DNA of 64,000 bases from contig NZ_AUDK01000019.1 in the NCBI RefSeq assembly GCF_000425425.1, forward strand, positions 32,969 through 96,968. Reading direction: 5' to 3'. The stretch is from Flavobacterium daejeonense DSM 17708 (lineage in GTDB: Bacteria; Bacteroidota; Bacteroidia; Flavobacteriales; Flavobacteriaceae). The translations under genes and the position numbers were made by a program. Below, piece after piece: positions 26,648 through 35,838 of this stretch. Each line of letters opens with the position of its first letter. The stretch's first letter is position 1. The notes under the pieces were generated by a model. It saw only the letters and a list, made by a program, of their open reading frames with translations, did not search any database and was not told the DNA's origin.

Positions 26648-27643
26648 ATGAATTTCAGCTTAATTGTTTGCACCTATATGCGTCCGAAACCCTTATTGCG
26701 ATTGTTGCAATCGGTTCAGGAACAAACACGCTATCCGGATGAAATTCTGATCATAGACGGTTCGGTGAATCAGGAAACGCAAACAGCATTAAGTCAAAAA
26801 TCATTTCAAAATCTAAAGTATATTTTAGTTTCCGATGAAAACAGAGGTTTAACCAGACAACGTAATTTGGGTATTTCCAAAGTTGCTGAAACTTCTGAAA
26901 TTGTCTTTTTTCTGGATGATGATACCGTTTTGGAAAAGAATTATTTTGAAGAAATAATTAAAACTTACCAAAAACATCCGGAAGCTTTGGCTGTGGGAGG
27001 TTATATTAAAAATGAAATTAAATGGGAACAGCTAGGAGAGAATTATAAATTAAAACCAACGGAATTTTATTTTGACGGTTGGAAAAGAAAAGACAGTTCC
27101 CGTTTTCTGATGCGTAAAAAGCTGGGTTTGGATGCAGATACACCACCTGGTTTTTCGCCTTTATTTTCTCATGGTCGAAGTGTGAGTTTTTTACCACAAA
27201 CTAATAAAATATATAAGGTGGAAATGTTGATGGGGGGAGTTTCCTCCTTCAAAAAATCAATATTTAACAGTATTCGATTTTCGACATATTTTGAAGGTTA
27301 TGGTTTGTATGAAGACGCTGATTTTTCATTGCGATTGGCTAAAAAAGGAAAATTGTATTTGAATACAGCAGCTCAATTATCACATTACCACGAACCTTCC
27401 GGCAGACCCAATCACTACCGTTATGGAAAAATGGTAGTACGAAATGGCTGGTATGTTTGGAGAGTAAAAAATCCCAATCCACAACTAAAAGATAAATTAA
27501 AATGGCATTCTATTACATTATTGTTAACAGCTATCCGATTTTCAAATACATTTACAACAACAAATAAAAAAGCGGCTTTCACAGAGTCTTTAGGGCGTTT
27601 TTTGGGTTGGATAGAACTTTTGTTTAATAAACCGGGAAATTAG
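26648..27643 (+). CDS. Family 2 glycosyltransferase
   Basis: I use the ATG at 26648 (MNFSLIVCTYMRPKPLLRLL); an upstream TTG at 26618 adds ten residues without family support. The 331-residue protein has the GT2 fold start, DEILIIDGSVNQETQ near residue 36, RGLTRQRNLGISKV near 70 and the DXD motif FFLDDDTVLEKNYF near 90. GYGLYEDADFSLRLAKKG near 217 matches the ED-type catalytic segment. It probably adds one sugar to the glycan. It is followed 3 bases later by a methyltransferase gene. Confidence 0.88.
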   Translation: MNFSLIVCTYMRPKPLLRLLQSVQEQTRYPDEILIIDGSVNQETQTALSQKSFQNLKYILVSDENRGLTRQRNLGISKVAETSEIVFFLDDDTVLEKNYFEEIIKTYQKHPEALAVGGYIKNEIKWEQLGENYKLKPTEFYFDGWKRKDSSRFLMRKKLGLDADTPPGFSPLFSHGRSVSFLPQTNKIYKVEMLMGGVSSFKKSIFNSIRFSTYFEGYGLYEDADFSLRLAKKGKLYLNTAAQLSHYHEPSGRPNHYRYGKMVVRNGWYVWRVKNPNPQLKDKLKWHSITLLLTAIRFSNTFTTTNKKAAFTESLGRFLGWIELLFNKPGN

Positions 27644-27646
27644 ACA

Positions 27647-28525
27647 ATGAATCATAGACTAAAAACAAGTGTTTTTAAAATATTAGATGGGCTTCCAGAT
27701 CGGTTGGGGTATTTTATTTATCATCAATTGCAGGATTTGATTGCTAAGCTCAGTATTGAGGATAAGATCAAATCTACAGAGGCTTCTTATCGTTTGATGA
27801 AAAAAATATTTGACCAACAGCAAATTTCCTTAGAGAATAAAATTATTGTTGAGGTAGGATCCGGATGGGCACCCATTTTACCCTATTTGTTTGTTCATGA
27901 TGCTGCGGTAAAAAAAGTCTTAACTTATGATATCAATAAGCATTACAAGAAAAAAAGTATCAAAGAATTAAACAAAATTTTTGAAGAGAAGTATAATAAT
28001 CAGTTTGGTGATTTGTCAGGGAACTCTAATTTAAATGAAAAAGTAAATTATTTTCCTTATACCAATGTGGCTGAAGGAGAATTAAAAGATACAGATATTA
28101 TCATCTCTCGTTTTGTTTTAGAACACCTAAGTCCAAAGGATATAAAAAAGATGCATCAGTCATTTGAAAATAAATTAAAAAGCGGCAGCTATATTTTACA
28201 CCTGATTTCACCAGGGGACCATAGAGCTTATAGTGATAAAAGCATTTCTTTATATGATTTTTTGAAATACAGTCAACAGGAATGGGATGCGATACAAACA
28301 AAGTTTGATTATCATAATCGTTTAAGATTACCTCAGTATTTAGAAATATTACAGCAAAACTTTGAGATGATACATCTTGAATATACTTCTTGCGTTCCGG
28401 AAAGCTTAGAATACCAAAAATTTAAAAAAATAAATGTTCATGAAGATTTTAAGAGATTTTCATTCGAAGAGCAAACTGCCGGAAGTATTAATGTTTTATT
28501 AAAAAAAAAGATAGCCTTTTTATAG
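27647..28525 (+). CDS. Class I SAM-dependent methyltransferase
   Basis: The 292-residue protein has the SAM-binding motif KIIVEVGSGWAPILPYLFVH near residue 65, LTYDINKHYKKKS near 95 with the ribose-binding Asp, and IIISRFVLEHLSPKDIKKMH near 149 as the post-motif. Its coupling (3-base gap) to a glycosyltransferase gene suggests it methylates a sugar of the polysaccharide, but small-molecule targets cannot be excluded. Length and motif spacing are normal for the superfamily. Confidence 0.8.
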   Translation: MNHRLKTSVFKILDGLPDRLGYFIYHQLQDLIAKLSIEDKIKSTEASYRLMKKIFDQQQISLENKIIVEVGSGWAPILPYLFVHDAAVKKVLTYDINKHYKKKSIKELNKIFEEKYNNQFGDLSGNSNLNEKVNYFPYTNVAEGELKDTDIIISRFVLEHLSPKDIKKMHQSFENKLKSGSYILHLISPGDHRAYSDKSISLYDFLKYSQQEWDAIQTKFDYHNRLRLPQYLEILQQNFEMIHLEYTSCVPESLEYQKFKKINVHEDFKRFSFEEQTAGSINVLLKKKIAFL

Positions 28526-29054
28526 TCTTCTTGGAGAGAATTGAGTATGAGTACAAAAATAAATACACGCAATTACCCCCAAACGCATTCCTCTCTCTAA
28601 AATCGAATATTCAACGATTCCAAATAAAAATATAAACTAGAGTTAGAGAATTTAAGGATGTGTTACAATCATAAAAGAAAGCAGAATTCACTCGATTAGC
28701 AGATACACATTCCCCTCTTTCAGAGGGGTTAGGGGTGTGTAGCAATTGTAATATGAATCCAAAATGCATTCAATTACCCCTAAACAAAACTGACAACCCA
28801 CAACCTACAACTCATAACTGAAAAGGGCTAGGAGTGTGTAAAAAGCATGAAACAGAGTACAATTTTTCTCAATTATTACTAAACAAAACTAACAACCCAC
28901 AACTCAACTCTTATATGTACTACAATAATAGCTTATGGTTATTCTCAGTTAATAAAAAAAACTTATATGACTTATATGTTTTAAAAAACAGCTAATTTAT
29001 CCACAACCCACAACCCACAATCCACAACCGAAAACAACCCATAACTTTTATACC
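28526..29054. repeat. Long gap of degenerate repeats
   Basis: Family D copies lie at 28691-28745 and, in part, at about 28560-28600 and 28818-28842. CAACCCACAAC-type words occur near 28790, 28885 and 29000-29040, and AACTTATATGACTTATATG near 28968 resembles a word at about 169. I see no gene or RNA. Confidence 0.75.
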
Positions 29055-29062
29055 TATATTTG
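29055..29062 (+). promoter_or_regulatory. Putative -7 box for the 29083 gene cluster
   Basis: TATATTTG is an exact match to TAnnTTTG, 20 bases before the start codon at 29083. No TTTG is seen at the expected upstream distance. It would drive the two family 4 transferase genes and the Wzy/WaaL-like gene. Confidence 0.45.
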
Positions 29063-29082
29063 CTTACAAAGAAAGCAGCAAA

Positions 29083-30204
29083 ATGAAGTTTTTAATCATT
29101 ACCCATGTCGTCCATAGCCAAAGGAATCAAAAGTACTTTGCTTACGAACCATATGTGCGCGAAATGAATTTATGGTTGAAAAATGTAGAGGAAGTAATGG
29201 TGATAGCTCCAATTGCTAATCATACGTCAACAGCAATCGATAGTGCTTATGAACATCAAAATATTGATTTCAAACCGGTAGCGGCTTTGAGTTTGACAAC
29301 TTTGAAGAATACGCTCATTACATTGTTTGAAATTCCCGGTATTTTGTACCAAATTTACAAAGCCATGCAACAGGCCGATCATATCCATTTGCGTTGCCCG
29401 GGAAATATGGGTTTGTTAGCTTGTATATTGCAAATTTTTTTTCCTTCCACAACCAAGACCGCAAAGTATGCGGGCAATTGGGATTCTAAAAGTAAACAAC
29501 CATGGAGTTATCGCCTGCAAAAATGGATTTTATCCAATACTTTTTTGACCCGAAATATAAAAGTGTTGGTTTATGGTGAATGGGATAATCAATCGGCTAA
29601 TATTCAGTCTTTTTTTACCGCCAGTTATTCCGAACGAGAAGAAAAAACAACAGTAAAGACCATTGGTTCAAATGAAAACATACGACTGCTTTTTGTAGGA
29701 AGTTTGGTTGAAGGCAAAAATCCGTTGTATGCTATCCGGCTTTTGGAACAATTAAAACAGACAAATCTTAATGTTCAATTAGATGTTTTTGGAGACGGAC
29801 CTTTAAGACGGACTTTGCAAAATTATATTGAAAAGCACACTCTTAGTGAATGTGTTTTTTTGCATGGCAATCAAAATCAGGAAGTATTGAAAAAAGCCTA
29901 TCAGAAGAGCCATTTTGTTATCTTAGCCTCTAAGAGCGAGGGCTGGCCCAAAGCCATTGCCGAAGGAATGTTTTGGGGGTGTGTTCCTATTGCTACTGCG
30001 GTTTCCTGCGTACCTGAAATGCTGGATTACGGACATCGCGGAATTTTGTTACAAATGGATACAGAGAAAGATACCGATACAATCGCAACGTTAATAAATA
30101 ATCCTGACCAGTTTGAAAAGAGAAGTAAAGAAGCTATTAATTGGTCCAGAAAATATACCTTAGAATATTTTGAAACCGAAATAAAAAAGCTGCTGCAAAA
30201 ATGA
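29083..30204 (+). CDS. Family 4 glycosyltransferase
   Basis: The 373-residue protein has a GT-B layout. HLRCPGNMGLLACILQIF near residue 98 belongs to the N-terminal domain, LLFVGSLVEGKNPLYAIRLL near 204 opens the donor domain, and VILASKSEGWPKAIAEGMFW near 286 is the donor-binding E-x7-E segment. It transfers a sugar during polysaccharide assembly. The next gene overlaps by 4 bases (ATGA), so the two are coupled. A -7 promoter box lies just upstream. Confidence 0.88.
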   Translation: MKFLIITHVVHSQRNQKYFAYEPYVREMNLWLKNVEEVMVIAPIANHTSTAIDSAYEHQNIDFKPVAALSLTTLKNTLITLFEIPGILYQIYKAMQQADHIHLRCPGNMGLLACILQIFFPSTTKTAKYAGNWDSKSKQPWSYRLQKWILSNTFLTRNIKVLVYGEWDNQSANIQSFFTASYSEREEKTTVKTIGSNENIRLLFVGSLVEGKNPLYAIRLLEQLKQTNLNVQLDVFGDGPLRRTLQNYIEKHTLSECVFLHGNQNQEVLKKAYQKSHFVILASKSEGWPKAIAEGMFWGCVPIATAVSCVPEMLDYGHRGILLQMDTEKDTDTIATLINNPDQFEKRSKEAINWSRKYTLEYFETEIKKLLQK

Positions 30205-31292
30205 GAATACTACAACTAATTGATTCCTTAGAAGCAGGCGGAGCCGAACGCATGGCAGTTAATTACGCCAATATGTTGTCGGAAGAAGGGACTTTTTCAG
30301 CATTGGTTGCTACCCGAAAAGAGGGAATTTTAAAAGCAAAAATAGCACCTAAAGTGGATTATTTGTTTTTAAATAAAAAAAGAACCCTCGATTTTAGTGC
30401 CATTTTCAAGTTGCGGAAATTCATAAAACAACACCGTATTCAGTGTGTTCAGGCGCATGGTTCTTCTTTCTTCTTGGCCATTTTGGTCAAATGCAGCTAT
30501 CCCAAACTAAAAATTATCTGGCACGATCATTATGGGAATAGTGATTTTCTAATACAGCGGCCTAAAGCAGTCTTGCAATGTCTCAGTTTTCTTTTTGATG
30601 GCATTATTTCAGTAAACGAAAAGTTGCAAAAGTGGGCTTTGGATTATTTGCATTGTAAAAACAGCGTTTATTTGTCTAATTTTGTTTGTGATGAAAGAGA
30701 AGAAGCGCTGCAATCAGACTGTAAATTACAAGGGATTTCCGGAAAGCGGATTGTGTGTCTGGCAAATTTAAGACCACAGAAAAACCATTCTTTCTTGTTG
30801 GAATTAGCTTCTTTGTTGAAAGAATCTCATCCTAATTGGAGTTTTCATTTGGTTGGTAAAGATTTTAAGGATGCTTATTCCGTACAGTTAAAGAAGGAAA
30901 TCAAAGAACGTCAATTGGAAAATCAGGTCTTTTTGTATGATTCCTGTTCGGATGTGGACGGGGTTTTAAAACAGACGGAGATAGGGATACTCACTTCAAA
31001 ATCGGAAGGATTGCCATTGGCAGTTTTGGAATATGCCTGGCATAAAAAAGCAGTGGTTTTGACCAATGTTGGTCAATTACAAACAGTAGTTGATACAGGA
31101 GAAAATGGTTTTTTAGTATCGCCGGATGAGGTGGTTCTTTTTCATAAACAATTAATCCAATTGATAAACCAACCGGAACTTAGAGCCTCTTTTGCTGAAA
31201 AACTTCATCAGAAAGTGGAAAAACAGTTTTCGGCAGCTGCGGTAATAAAAGCATATAGTCATTGGGTAAGCACAACAATTATAAATGAATAA
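30201..31292 (+). CDS. Family 4 glycosyltransferase
   Basis: The 363-residue protein starts MRILQLIDSLEAGGAERMAV, the usual acceptor-domain opening of GT4 enzymes. NLRPQKNHSFLLELASLL near residue 191 and LTSKSEGLPLAVLEYAWH near 264 are the donor-domain motifs, with the first conserved Glu in SEG and the second in LEYA. It is coupled to both neighbours by overlaps of 4 and 8 bases. Substrate unknown. Confidence 0.88.
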   Translation: MRILQLIDSLEAGGAERMAVNYANMLSEEGTFSALVATRKEGILKAKIAPKVDYLFLNKKRTLDFSAIFKLRKFIKQHRIQCVQAHGSSFFLAILVKCSYPKLKIIWHDHYGNSDFLIQRPKAVLQCLSFLFDGIISVNEKLQKWALDYLHCKNSVYLSNFVCDEREEALQSDCKLQGISGKRIVCLANLRPQKNHSFLLELASLLKESHPNWSFHLVGKDFKDAYSVQLKKEIKERQLENQVFLYDSCSDVDGVLKQTEIGILTSKSEGLPLAVLEYAWHKKAVVLTNVGQLQTVVDTGENGFLVSPDEVVLFHKQLIQLINQPELRASFAEKLHQKVEKQFSAAAVIKAYSHWVSTTIINE

Positions 31293-32643
31293 GTCTGAAA
31301 TCAATTATATCAATTTAATATTCCTGCATGTCGGGATAGCATTTGCTATTTTTTTTATTCCTTTTTTGTCTAAAATTTACGCCTTGCTGATTGCTGTTTT
31401 AGGAGGTTATTATATTATATCGAAAAACAACCAAAACAATGAAGTGCTTTATGTGTCGGCTTATCTGGTTGGGGCAGAGGTTTTTTTAAGAATGACCGGC
31501 GGTAATCTGAACAATGAGTATGTCAAGACTGTAGTTTCTTTACTAATGTTATTGGGTTTTGTACTGAGCGGTTTTTCTAAAAACAGCATTGTTTATTGGT
31601 TTTACTTCTTATTCCTGATTCCCGGAATGCTGGTTACTATGAGCAGTCAGGATCTCGATTTGGAAATTCGAAAAGCAATCACCTTTAATATTTCCGGACC
31701 GGTTTGTCTGGGACTGAGTGCTTTGTATTGTTACCAGAGAAGAGTAAGTTTCAGTCAGTTGCAAAATATAGTTGTGCTCTTAGGATTACCTGTTGTTGCT
31801 ACTCTGGTTTATCTGTTGCTGTACAATCCCTCTGTGCGGGAAGTGGTAACCGGAACCCAGTCTAATTTTGCTACTTCAGGAGGCTATGGACCTAATCAGG
31901 TGGCTACAGTTTTAGGGCTGGGAATGTTTGTTTTTTTTGCTCAGATGTTTTTTATGTCTAAATCCAAAAGAATGTTACTGCTGAATGGCTTTCTTTTTGT
32001 TGTAGCGGCTTATCGTGCTATTGTTACTTTTTCCAGAGGAGGGGTAATTACCGGTTTTGCAATGATTGTTTTATTGCTTTTAGCGGCTTATCTGTTCAGT
32101 AACAGCTCCGGAAAAAGAAAAGTACAATGGATTATGATTTTTAGTAGTTTGCTGGCTTTGGGAATTTGGAGTTATTCGGTAGTGCAAACCAGTGGTTTAA
32201 TTACCAAACGATATGCTAATCAGAATGCAGCCGGACGTGTAAAAGCGGATCGTTTAGGAGGACGCGAACAGATAATGGGAACTGAAATAGCTCTTTTTCA
32301 GGAAAATCCTCTGTTGGGAGCGGGAATCGGTATGGGAAAATCTTATCGCGAGCAAATGCTGGGACAGGAGGTGGCTTCGCATAATGAAATTACACGTTTA
32401 TTAGCCGAACATGGTCTGTTTGGAGTATTGATGTTGTTGATTTTAGTACTCACTCCGCTGATGCTCTTTTTGGTTCAGTATCAAAATATCTATTTTTTTC
32501 CCTTTTATGTCTTTTGGCTGTTAACAATTAATCATGCCGCGATGCGAATTGCTGCTCCGGCTTTTGTGTACGCGCTTACGTTACTCACAGTTCATTTTTC
32601 GGCAACTGAAATGCCAAAAGAGGGTGTTTCAACAGAAATTTAA
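31285..32643 (+). CDS. O-antigen ligase/polymerase family membrane protein (WaaL/Wzy-like)
   Basis: The 452-residue protein has about ten to twelve hydrophobic segments and the Wzy_C/O-antigen-ligase region: TFSRGGVITGFAMIVLLLLA near residue 250, then a large loop with RLGGREQIMGTEIALFQENP, LLGAGIGMGKS and SHNEITRLLAEHGLFGVLML near 370-390. In an ABC-exporter pathway the chain is finished inside the cell, so a ligase (WaaL) that joins it to lipid A-core or another acceptor is more likely than a polymerase. Sequence alone cannot separate these. It overlaps the upstream gene by 8 bases. Confidence 0.82.
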   Translation: MNKSEINYINLIFLHVGIAFAIFFIPFLSKIYALLIAVLGGYYIISKNNQNNEVLYVSAYLVGAEVFLRMTGGNLNNEYVKTVVSLLMLLGFVLSGFSKNSIVYWFYFLFLIPGMLVTMSSQDLDLEIRKAITFNISGPVCLGLSALYCYQRRVSFSQLQNIVVLLGLPVVATLVYLLLYNPSVREVVTGTQSNFATSGGYGPNQVATVLGLGMFVFFAQMFFMSKSKRMLLLNGFLFVVAAYRAIVTFSRGGVITGFAMIVLLLLAAYLFSNSSGKRKVQWIMIFSSLLALGIWSYSVVQTSGLITKRYANQNAAGRVKADRLGGREQIMGTEIALFQENPLLGAGIGMGKSYREQMLGQEVASHNEITRLLAEHGLFGVLMLLILVLTPLMLFLVQYQNIYFFPFYVFWLLTINHAAMRIAAPAFVYALTLLTVHFSATEMPKEGVSTEI

Positions 32644-32749
32644 TCCTTTTAAAGGATAAATTTTATCAATTGGGAATAGTTTATCAACTTGCTTCCGAAT
32701 TCGATTTTTCAATTTAGAAATCGTAATATCGTTTTTAAACAGCCCTCCA

Positions 32750-34144
32750 ATGACAACCGATAAAATTCATTTTGAACTCTCCGAAAGAAAAATGATGCTG
32801 CATTTTGTGGATGTTGTTTGTGTGCTCTTGGCTCTCAATGTTACCGGGAATTTCTTCAGATTGGAATATTTAACATTGGCAGTGTCTAACGGAGTGCATC
32901 TGTTGCTTTTATTGGTCTATTTAAAATTAATAGGAGCCGTTTTCGAATTTTACAATCTTCAGGTCGCCAGTACCGAATTTCAGTTAATCCGAAGCACCAT
33001 TTTAACGGTTACTACTACTACTGTTGCTTATTTTTTAACCCCTGTTTATTCGCCTCCGTTGCCGGCTAACCGCTTGCAGATTTTGGCCTTTTTTACAGTT
33101 ATCTTTCTGTCGCTTATTTTATGGAGGTTGTTTTATGTACGTTTTCTGGCCTCTAAAAGATTTTATCAAAATGCCTTGTTGATTTGTGATGCCGAGCAAG
33201 TAGAAGACTTGGTTTCAGGAATAGAATCCATTGATCCGCATTATAAAATTGTGGCTTTTGTAAGTGATTGTGCCAAAGTAGCCCAATCGGTTCGTTTAAA
33301 ACCAGGTATTGAATGTGTAAATGCAGGAGAATTAATGCGCTATGTGAATGCCAAACAAATTACTGAAATTGTAGTAGGCACACAAAATCCGGAAAGCATC
33401 ACTACCGAATTGTACCAGCAATTATTAAAATTACTGGAATCCGGAAGACTTATCAGAGAATATTCGCAGGTGTATGAGTCTAAAACCCAGCGAATTCCTG
33501 TGCAATATATCGGGCGTGATTTTTATCGGTTTTTCCCTTTTAGTCGCAGTAATCAAAACCGTTTGTATTTGTCCATAATCCGAATTTTTGAAATAATTCT
33601 TTGTTTCGTCGGTTTGCTTCTTACTGTATTACTGATTCCTTTTGTGTTTGTTATGAATAGTTTTGCGAACAAAGGATCTTTGTTTTATACACAGGAACGA
33701 ATAGGGAAAGACGGAGTGGTTTTTAATATTTTGAAATTCCGAACCATGTTGGAAAATTCGGAAGCAGATCAAGCTGTTTTTGCAGCTCCTGATGATACCC
33801 GGGTTACGGCCTTTGGACGCTTTATGCGCAAAACCAGAATGGACGAATTTCCTCAGTTTGTTAATATTCTAAAAGGGGACATGGCAGTAATCGGCCCCCG
33901 TCCCGAAAGACCTTTTGTGGTTAAAGAAATTGCCGAAAGAATGCCTTTTTATGAAACCCGTCATATCATTAAGCCCGGACTTACCGGCTGGGCGCAGGTA
34001 AATTATTCTTATGGAGAAAGTCTGGAAGACAGTCTGATTAAACTCCAATACGATTTGTATTATATCAAACACCGAAGTTTTTACCTCGATTTTAATATTG
34101 CCTTAAAAACCATAACCACCATTTTATTTTACCGCGGACAGTAG
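32750..34144 (+). CDS. Polyprenyl glycosylphosphotransferase (WbaP/WcaJ-like initiating enzyme)
   Basis: The 464-residue protein has an N-terminal membrane part of about four segments, a soluble middle domain, one more membrane helix (IIRIFEIILCFVGLLLTVLL near residue 280) and the bacterial sugar-transferase domain: GSLFYTQERIGKDG near 315, KFRTMLENSE, RKTRMDEFPQFVNILKGDM near 364, VIGPRPERP and PGLTGWAQVNYSYGE near 410. It transfers a sugar-1-phosphate to undecaprenyl phosphate and so starts chain synthesis. It closes the locus and meets the next gene tail to tail with 4 bases between. Confidence 0.93.
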   Translation: MTTDKIHFELSERKMMLHFVDVVCVLLALNVTGNFFRLEYLTLAVSNGVHLLLLLVYLKLIGAVFEFYNLQVASTEFQLIRSTILTVTTTTVAYFLTPVYSPPLPANRLQILAFFTVIFLSLILWRLFYVRFLASKRFYQNALLICDAEQVEDLVSGIESIDPHYKIVAFVSDCAKVAQSVRLKPGIECVNAGELMRYVNAKQITEIVVGTQNPESITTELYQQLLKLLESGRLIREYSQVYESKTQRIPVQYIGRDFYRFFPFSRSNQNRLYLSIIRIFEIILCFVGLLLTVLLIPFVFVMNSFANKGSLFYTQERIGKDGVVFNILKFRTMLENSEADQAVFAAPDDTRVTAFGRFMRKTRMDEFPQFVNILKGDMAVIGPRPERPFVVKEIAERMPFYETRHIIKPGLTGWAQVNYSYGESLEDSLIKLQYDLYYIKHRSFYLDFNIALKTITTILFYRGQ

Positions 34145-34148
34145 CTTT

Positions 34149-35291
34149 TTAAATAATAATCGGAATTGTTTTTTTGTTTTTGAGTGCTATTTGAATTAAG
34201 AAATACACCGAAGTGACTATTAAAGGCAAAACGATTAATAAATGGGCTTTGTTGAATAGGAACACCAGATAAATCAGTAGTGAAAAGAGGTTGAATAAAG
34301 CTAATCGGTACGTCCATAATTTGTTCTGTTTACTGTAAAAGAATACTAAAATTAATAAGGCCGGATTGAATAACAGTACGTTGTAATTGTTGGCTAATTC
34401 TAAATGATTGGAATAAAATCCCATAAAAAGGAAAAATAATCCAAGTATTCCCATTAAGATAAAATAAGCAAGATGTATTCCTTTTTTATTCCAGATTATC
34501 AAAAGTGCCAGAAAAATTAAATAGGAATACATATTGTTCCACCAGGAGCTTGGATGCGATTCTTCAAAGTGTAAAAGTGTTTCATTTTCAGAGGCCAGAG
34601 GCTGGTTTTTATACTGAATCAGTTTTAAGCTTTTTTTCAATTCTAATGGCAAAAAGAGTTTTGTGCCTAATTGATCTACTTTAGAACCAAAGATGATGCT
34701 GGTACCCAGTTTTTCATAAAAATGATGGTCAAAATAAGGATATAAAATACTTCTGTAGCTTAAATTAGTGTCTGTTTTTTTAGTAATTACGGTACTTCCT
34801 AAAGTTTTATTGATGATAGCTACAACCATCGAAGTACAGTTTTTGTCAATAAATTTATAAGTATAATGACTGTCACCGGAAGCCAGTGATGTATTTAAAT
34901 TTTCAAAAAGCTTTTGTTTTAATGCTAAGGGGATATTTAATTCCTGCTCATCAACCGAACGGTTTTCATAAGTGTACTGACTGATAAAATCAGTAAAAGG
35001 GTGCACCACTGCAAAATACTGTAAATCCCCTTTGGCAAACTTAGGAACGAAATTAGGGGTGTTAAAATCAAAAGCGCCGTAATTGTAAACAGCATCTACA
35101 AAATTAGCTTCGTCTTTAATTCGGATGGCGGTATGTCCAAAAAGAGAATAGGATTCATTCCCCAGTCCGCAAGTGATTACGCTAACGGTAGCCTCTTTGG
35201 ATAATTGGATATTTTGTGCCCAAAAAGCATTAGAAAAACTAAGAAAGAATAGCAGAAATATGTTGTTTTTCAAAGTGAAACGATTTGTCAT
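34149..35291 (-). CDS. DUF4105 membrane protein (Lnb-type N-terminal periplasmic domain)
   Basis: The 380-residue protein has a signal peptide (NIFLLFFLSFSNAFWAQ), an N-terminal periplasmic domain with VITCGLGNESYSLFGHTAIR near residue 37 and YKFIDKNCTSMVVAIINKT near 143 (conserved His and Cys), and about five C-terminal membrane segments. This is the DUF4105 family, reported in Bacteroides to contain the lipoprotein N-acyltransferase Lnb; I recall that link from the literature and have not checked it against this protein. It is transcribed toward the polysaccharide locus. Confidence 0.8.
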   Translation of the reverse strand: MTNRFTLKNNIFLLFFLSFSNAFWAQNIQLSKEATVSVITCGLGNESYSLFGHTAIRIKDEANFVDAVYNYGAFDFNTPNFVPKFAKGDLQYFAVVHPFTDFISQYTYENRSVDEQELNIPLALKQKLFENLNTSLASGDSHYTYKFIDKNCTSMVVAIINKTLGSTVITKKTDTNLSYRSILYPYFDHHFYEKLGTSIIFGSKVDQLGTKLFLPLELKKSLKLIQYKNQPLASENETLLHFEESHPSSWWNNMYSYLIFLALLIIWNKKGIHLAYFILMGILGLFFLFMGFYSNHLELANNYNVLLFNPALLILVFFYSKQNKLWTYRLALFNLFSLLIYLVFLFNKAHLLIVLPLIVTSVYFLIQIALKNKKTIPIII

Positions 35292-35307
35292 AGTGATTGT
35301 TTTTTAC

Positions 35308-35524
35308 TTTTTAACTTAAACCCGTTGGGTGAAATTACTAAAAACGTCAGTTCGAGTGTTTTTTGTATAGTGAAACGGAACAAAAAATGTATCGAGAACC
35401 ATTTTTAATGAAATTTTTCTTGTTCTCGATACGATTTTCTTCCCGAGGCTTCGGGAGAAAATCACTCGAACTGACGAAAAATTATAATCAAAAATTAATT
35501 TCACCCAACGGATTTTTAACTTAA
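35308..35524. mobile_element. MITE-like element with 16-base terminal inverted repeats and target duplication
   Basis: The element spans about 35321-35511. Its ends are CCGTTGGGTGAAATTA and the exact inverse TAATTTCACCCAACGG. Nested inside are inverse pairs CGTCAGTTCGAGTG (35345) with CACTCGAACTGACG (35463), and TATCGAGAAC with GTTCTCGATA, so the whole could fold as one long hairpin. The 12-base sequence TTTTTAACTTAA occurs directly on both sides (35308-35319 and 35513-35524), as expected of a target-site duplication. A decayed copy is at 24592. The 62-codon minus frame inside is not a gene. Confidence 0.88.
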
Positions 35525-35838
35525 GTTAGTCTGAAATATTGTAAATATAAACAGGTCCTAAATACCTCTTAAGAGGGAAATCTGTCAGGATTTTACAGTC
35601 CGAATTCCCTCCTTGAGGAGGGTAGGGAGGTGTAAGTTGTGTGAAAATAGGTCAATTGTTTAAAATGATTTCTCGTAACTTTCATTCTTTTTTCAAAAAT
35701 ATCATTTTTTAGCGAGCTTATTTCTTTTCGGATTTAAATATTCTTTGTGAAATTTCTGTTGATAATCTGTTTCAGAGAAAGTGTTTGCTTGGATTAATTG
35801 TATTAAATTTGCGTACTATCCTTTTAAAATAAACAGCA
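35525..35838. repeat. Gap upstream of pssA with a family D-like repeat
   Basis: CCCTCCTTGAGGAGGGTAGG followed by GAGGTGT at about 35607-35634, and CCTCTTAAGAGGG near 35571, resemble the family D repeat. The rest shows no gene. A TAAATTTG box at about 35807-35814, with TTTG 16 bases before it, may be the pssA promoter. Confidence 0.55.

Noticed and set aside
31285..32643. Wzx/Wzy-dependent export
   Set aside because: No Wzx-like flippase is present, whereas a complete Wzm/Wzt pair is, so the Wzy-like protein is more likely a ligase.
35316..35504. Minus-strand 62-codon ORF
   Set aside because: It lies wholly inside the MITE-like inverted-repeat element.
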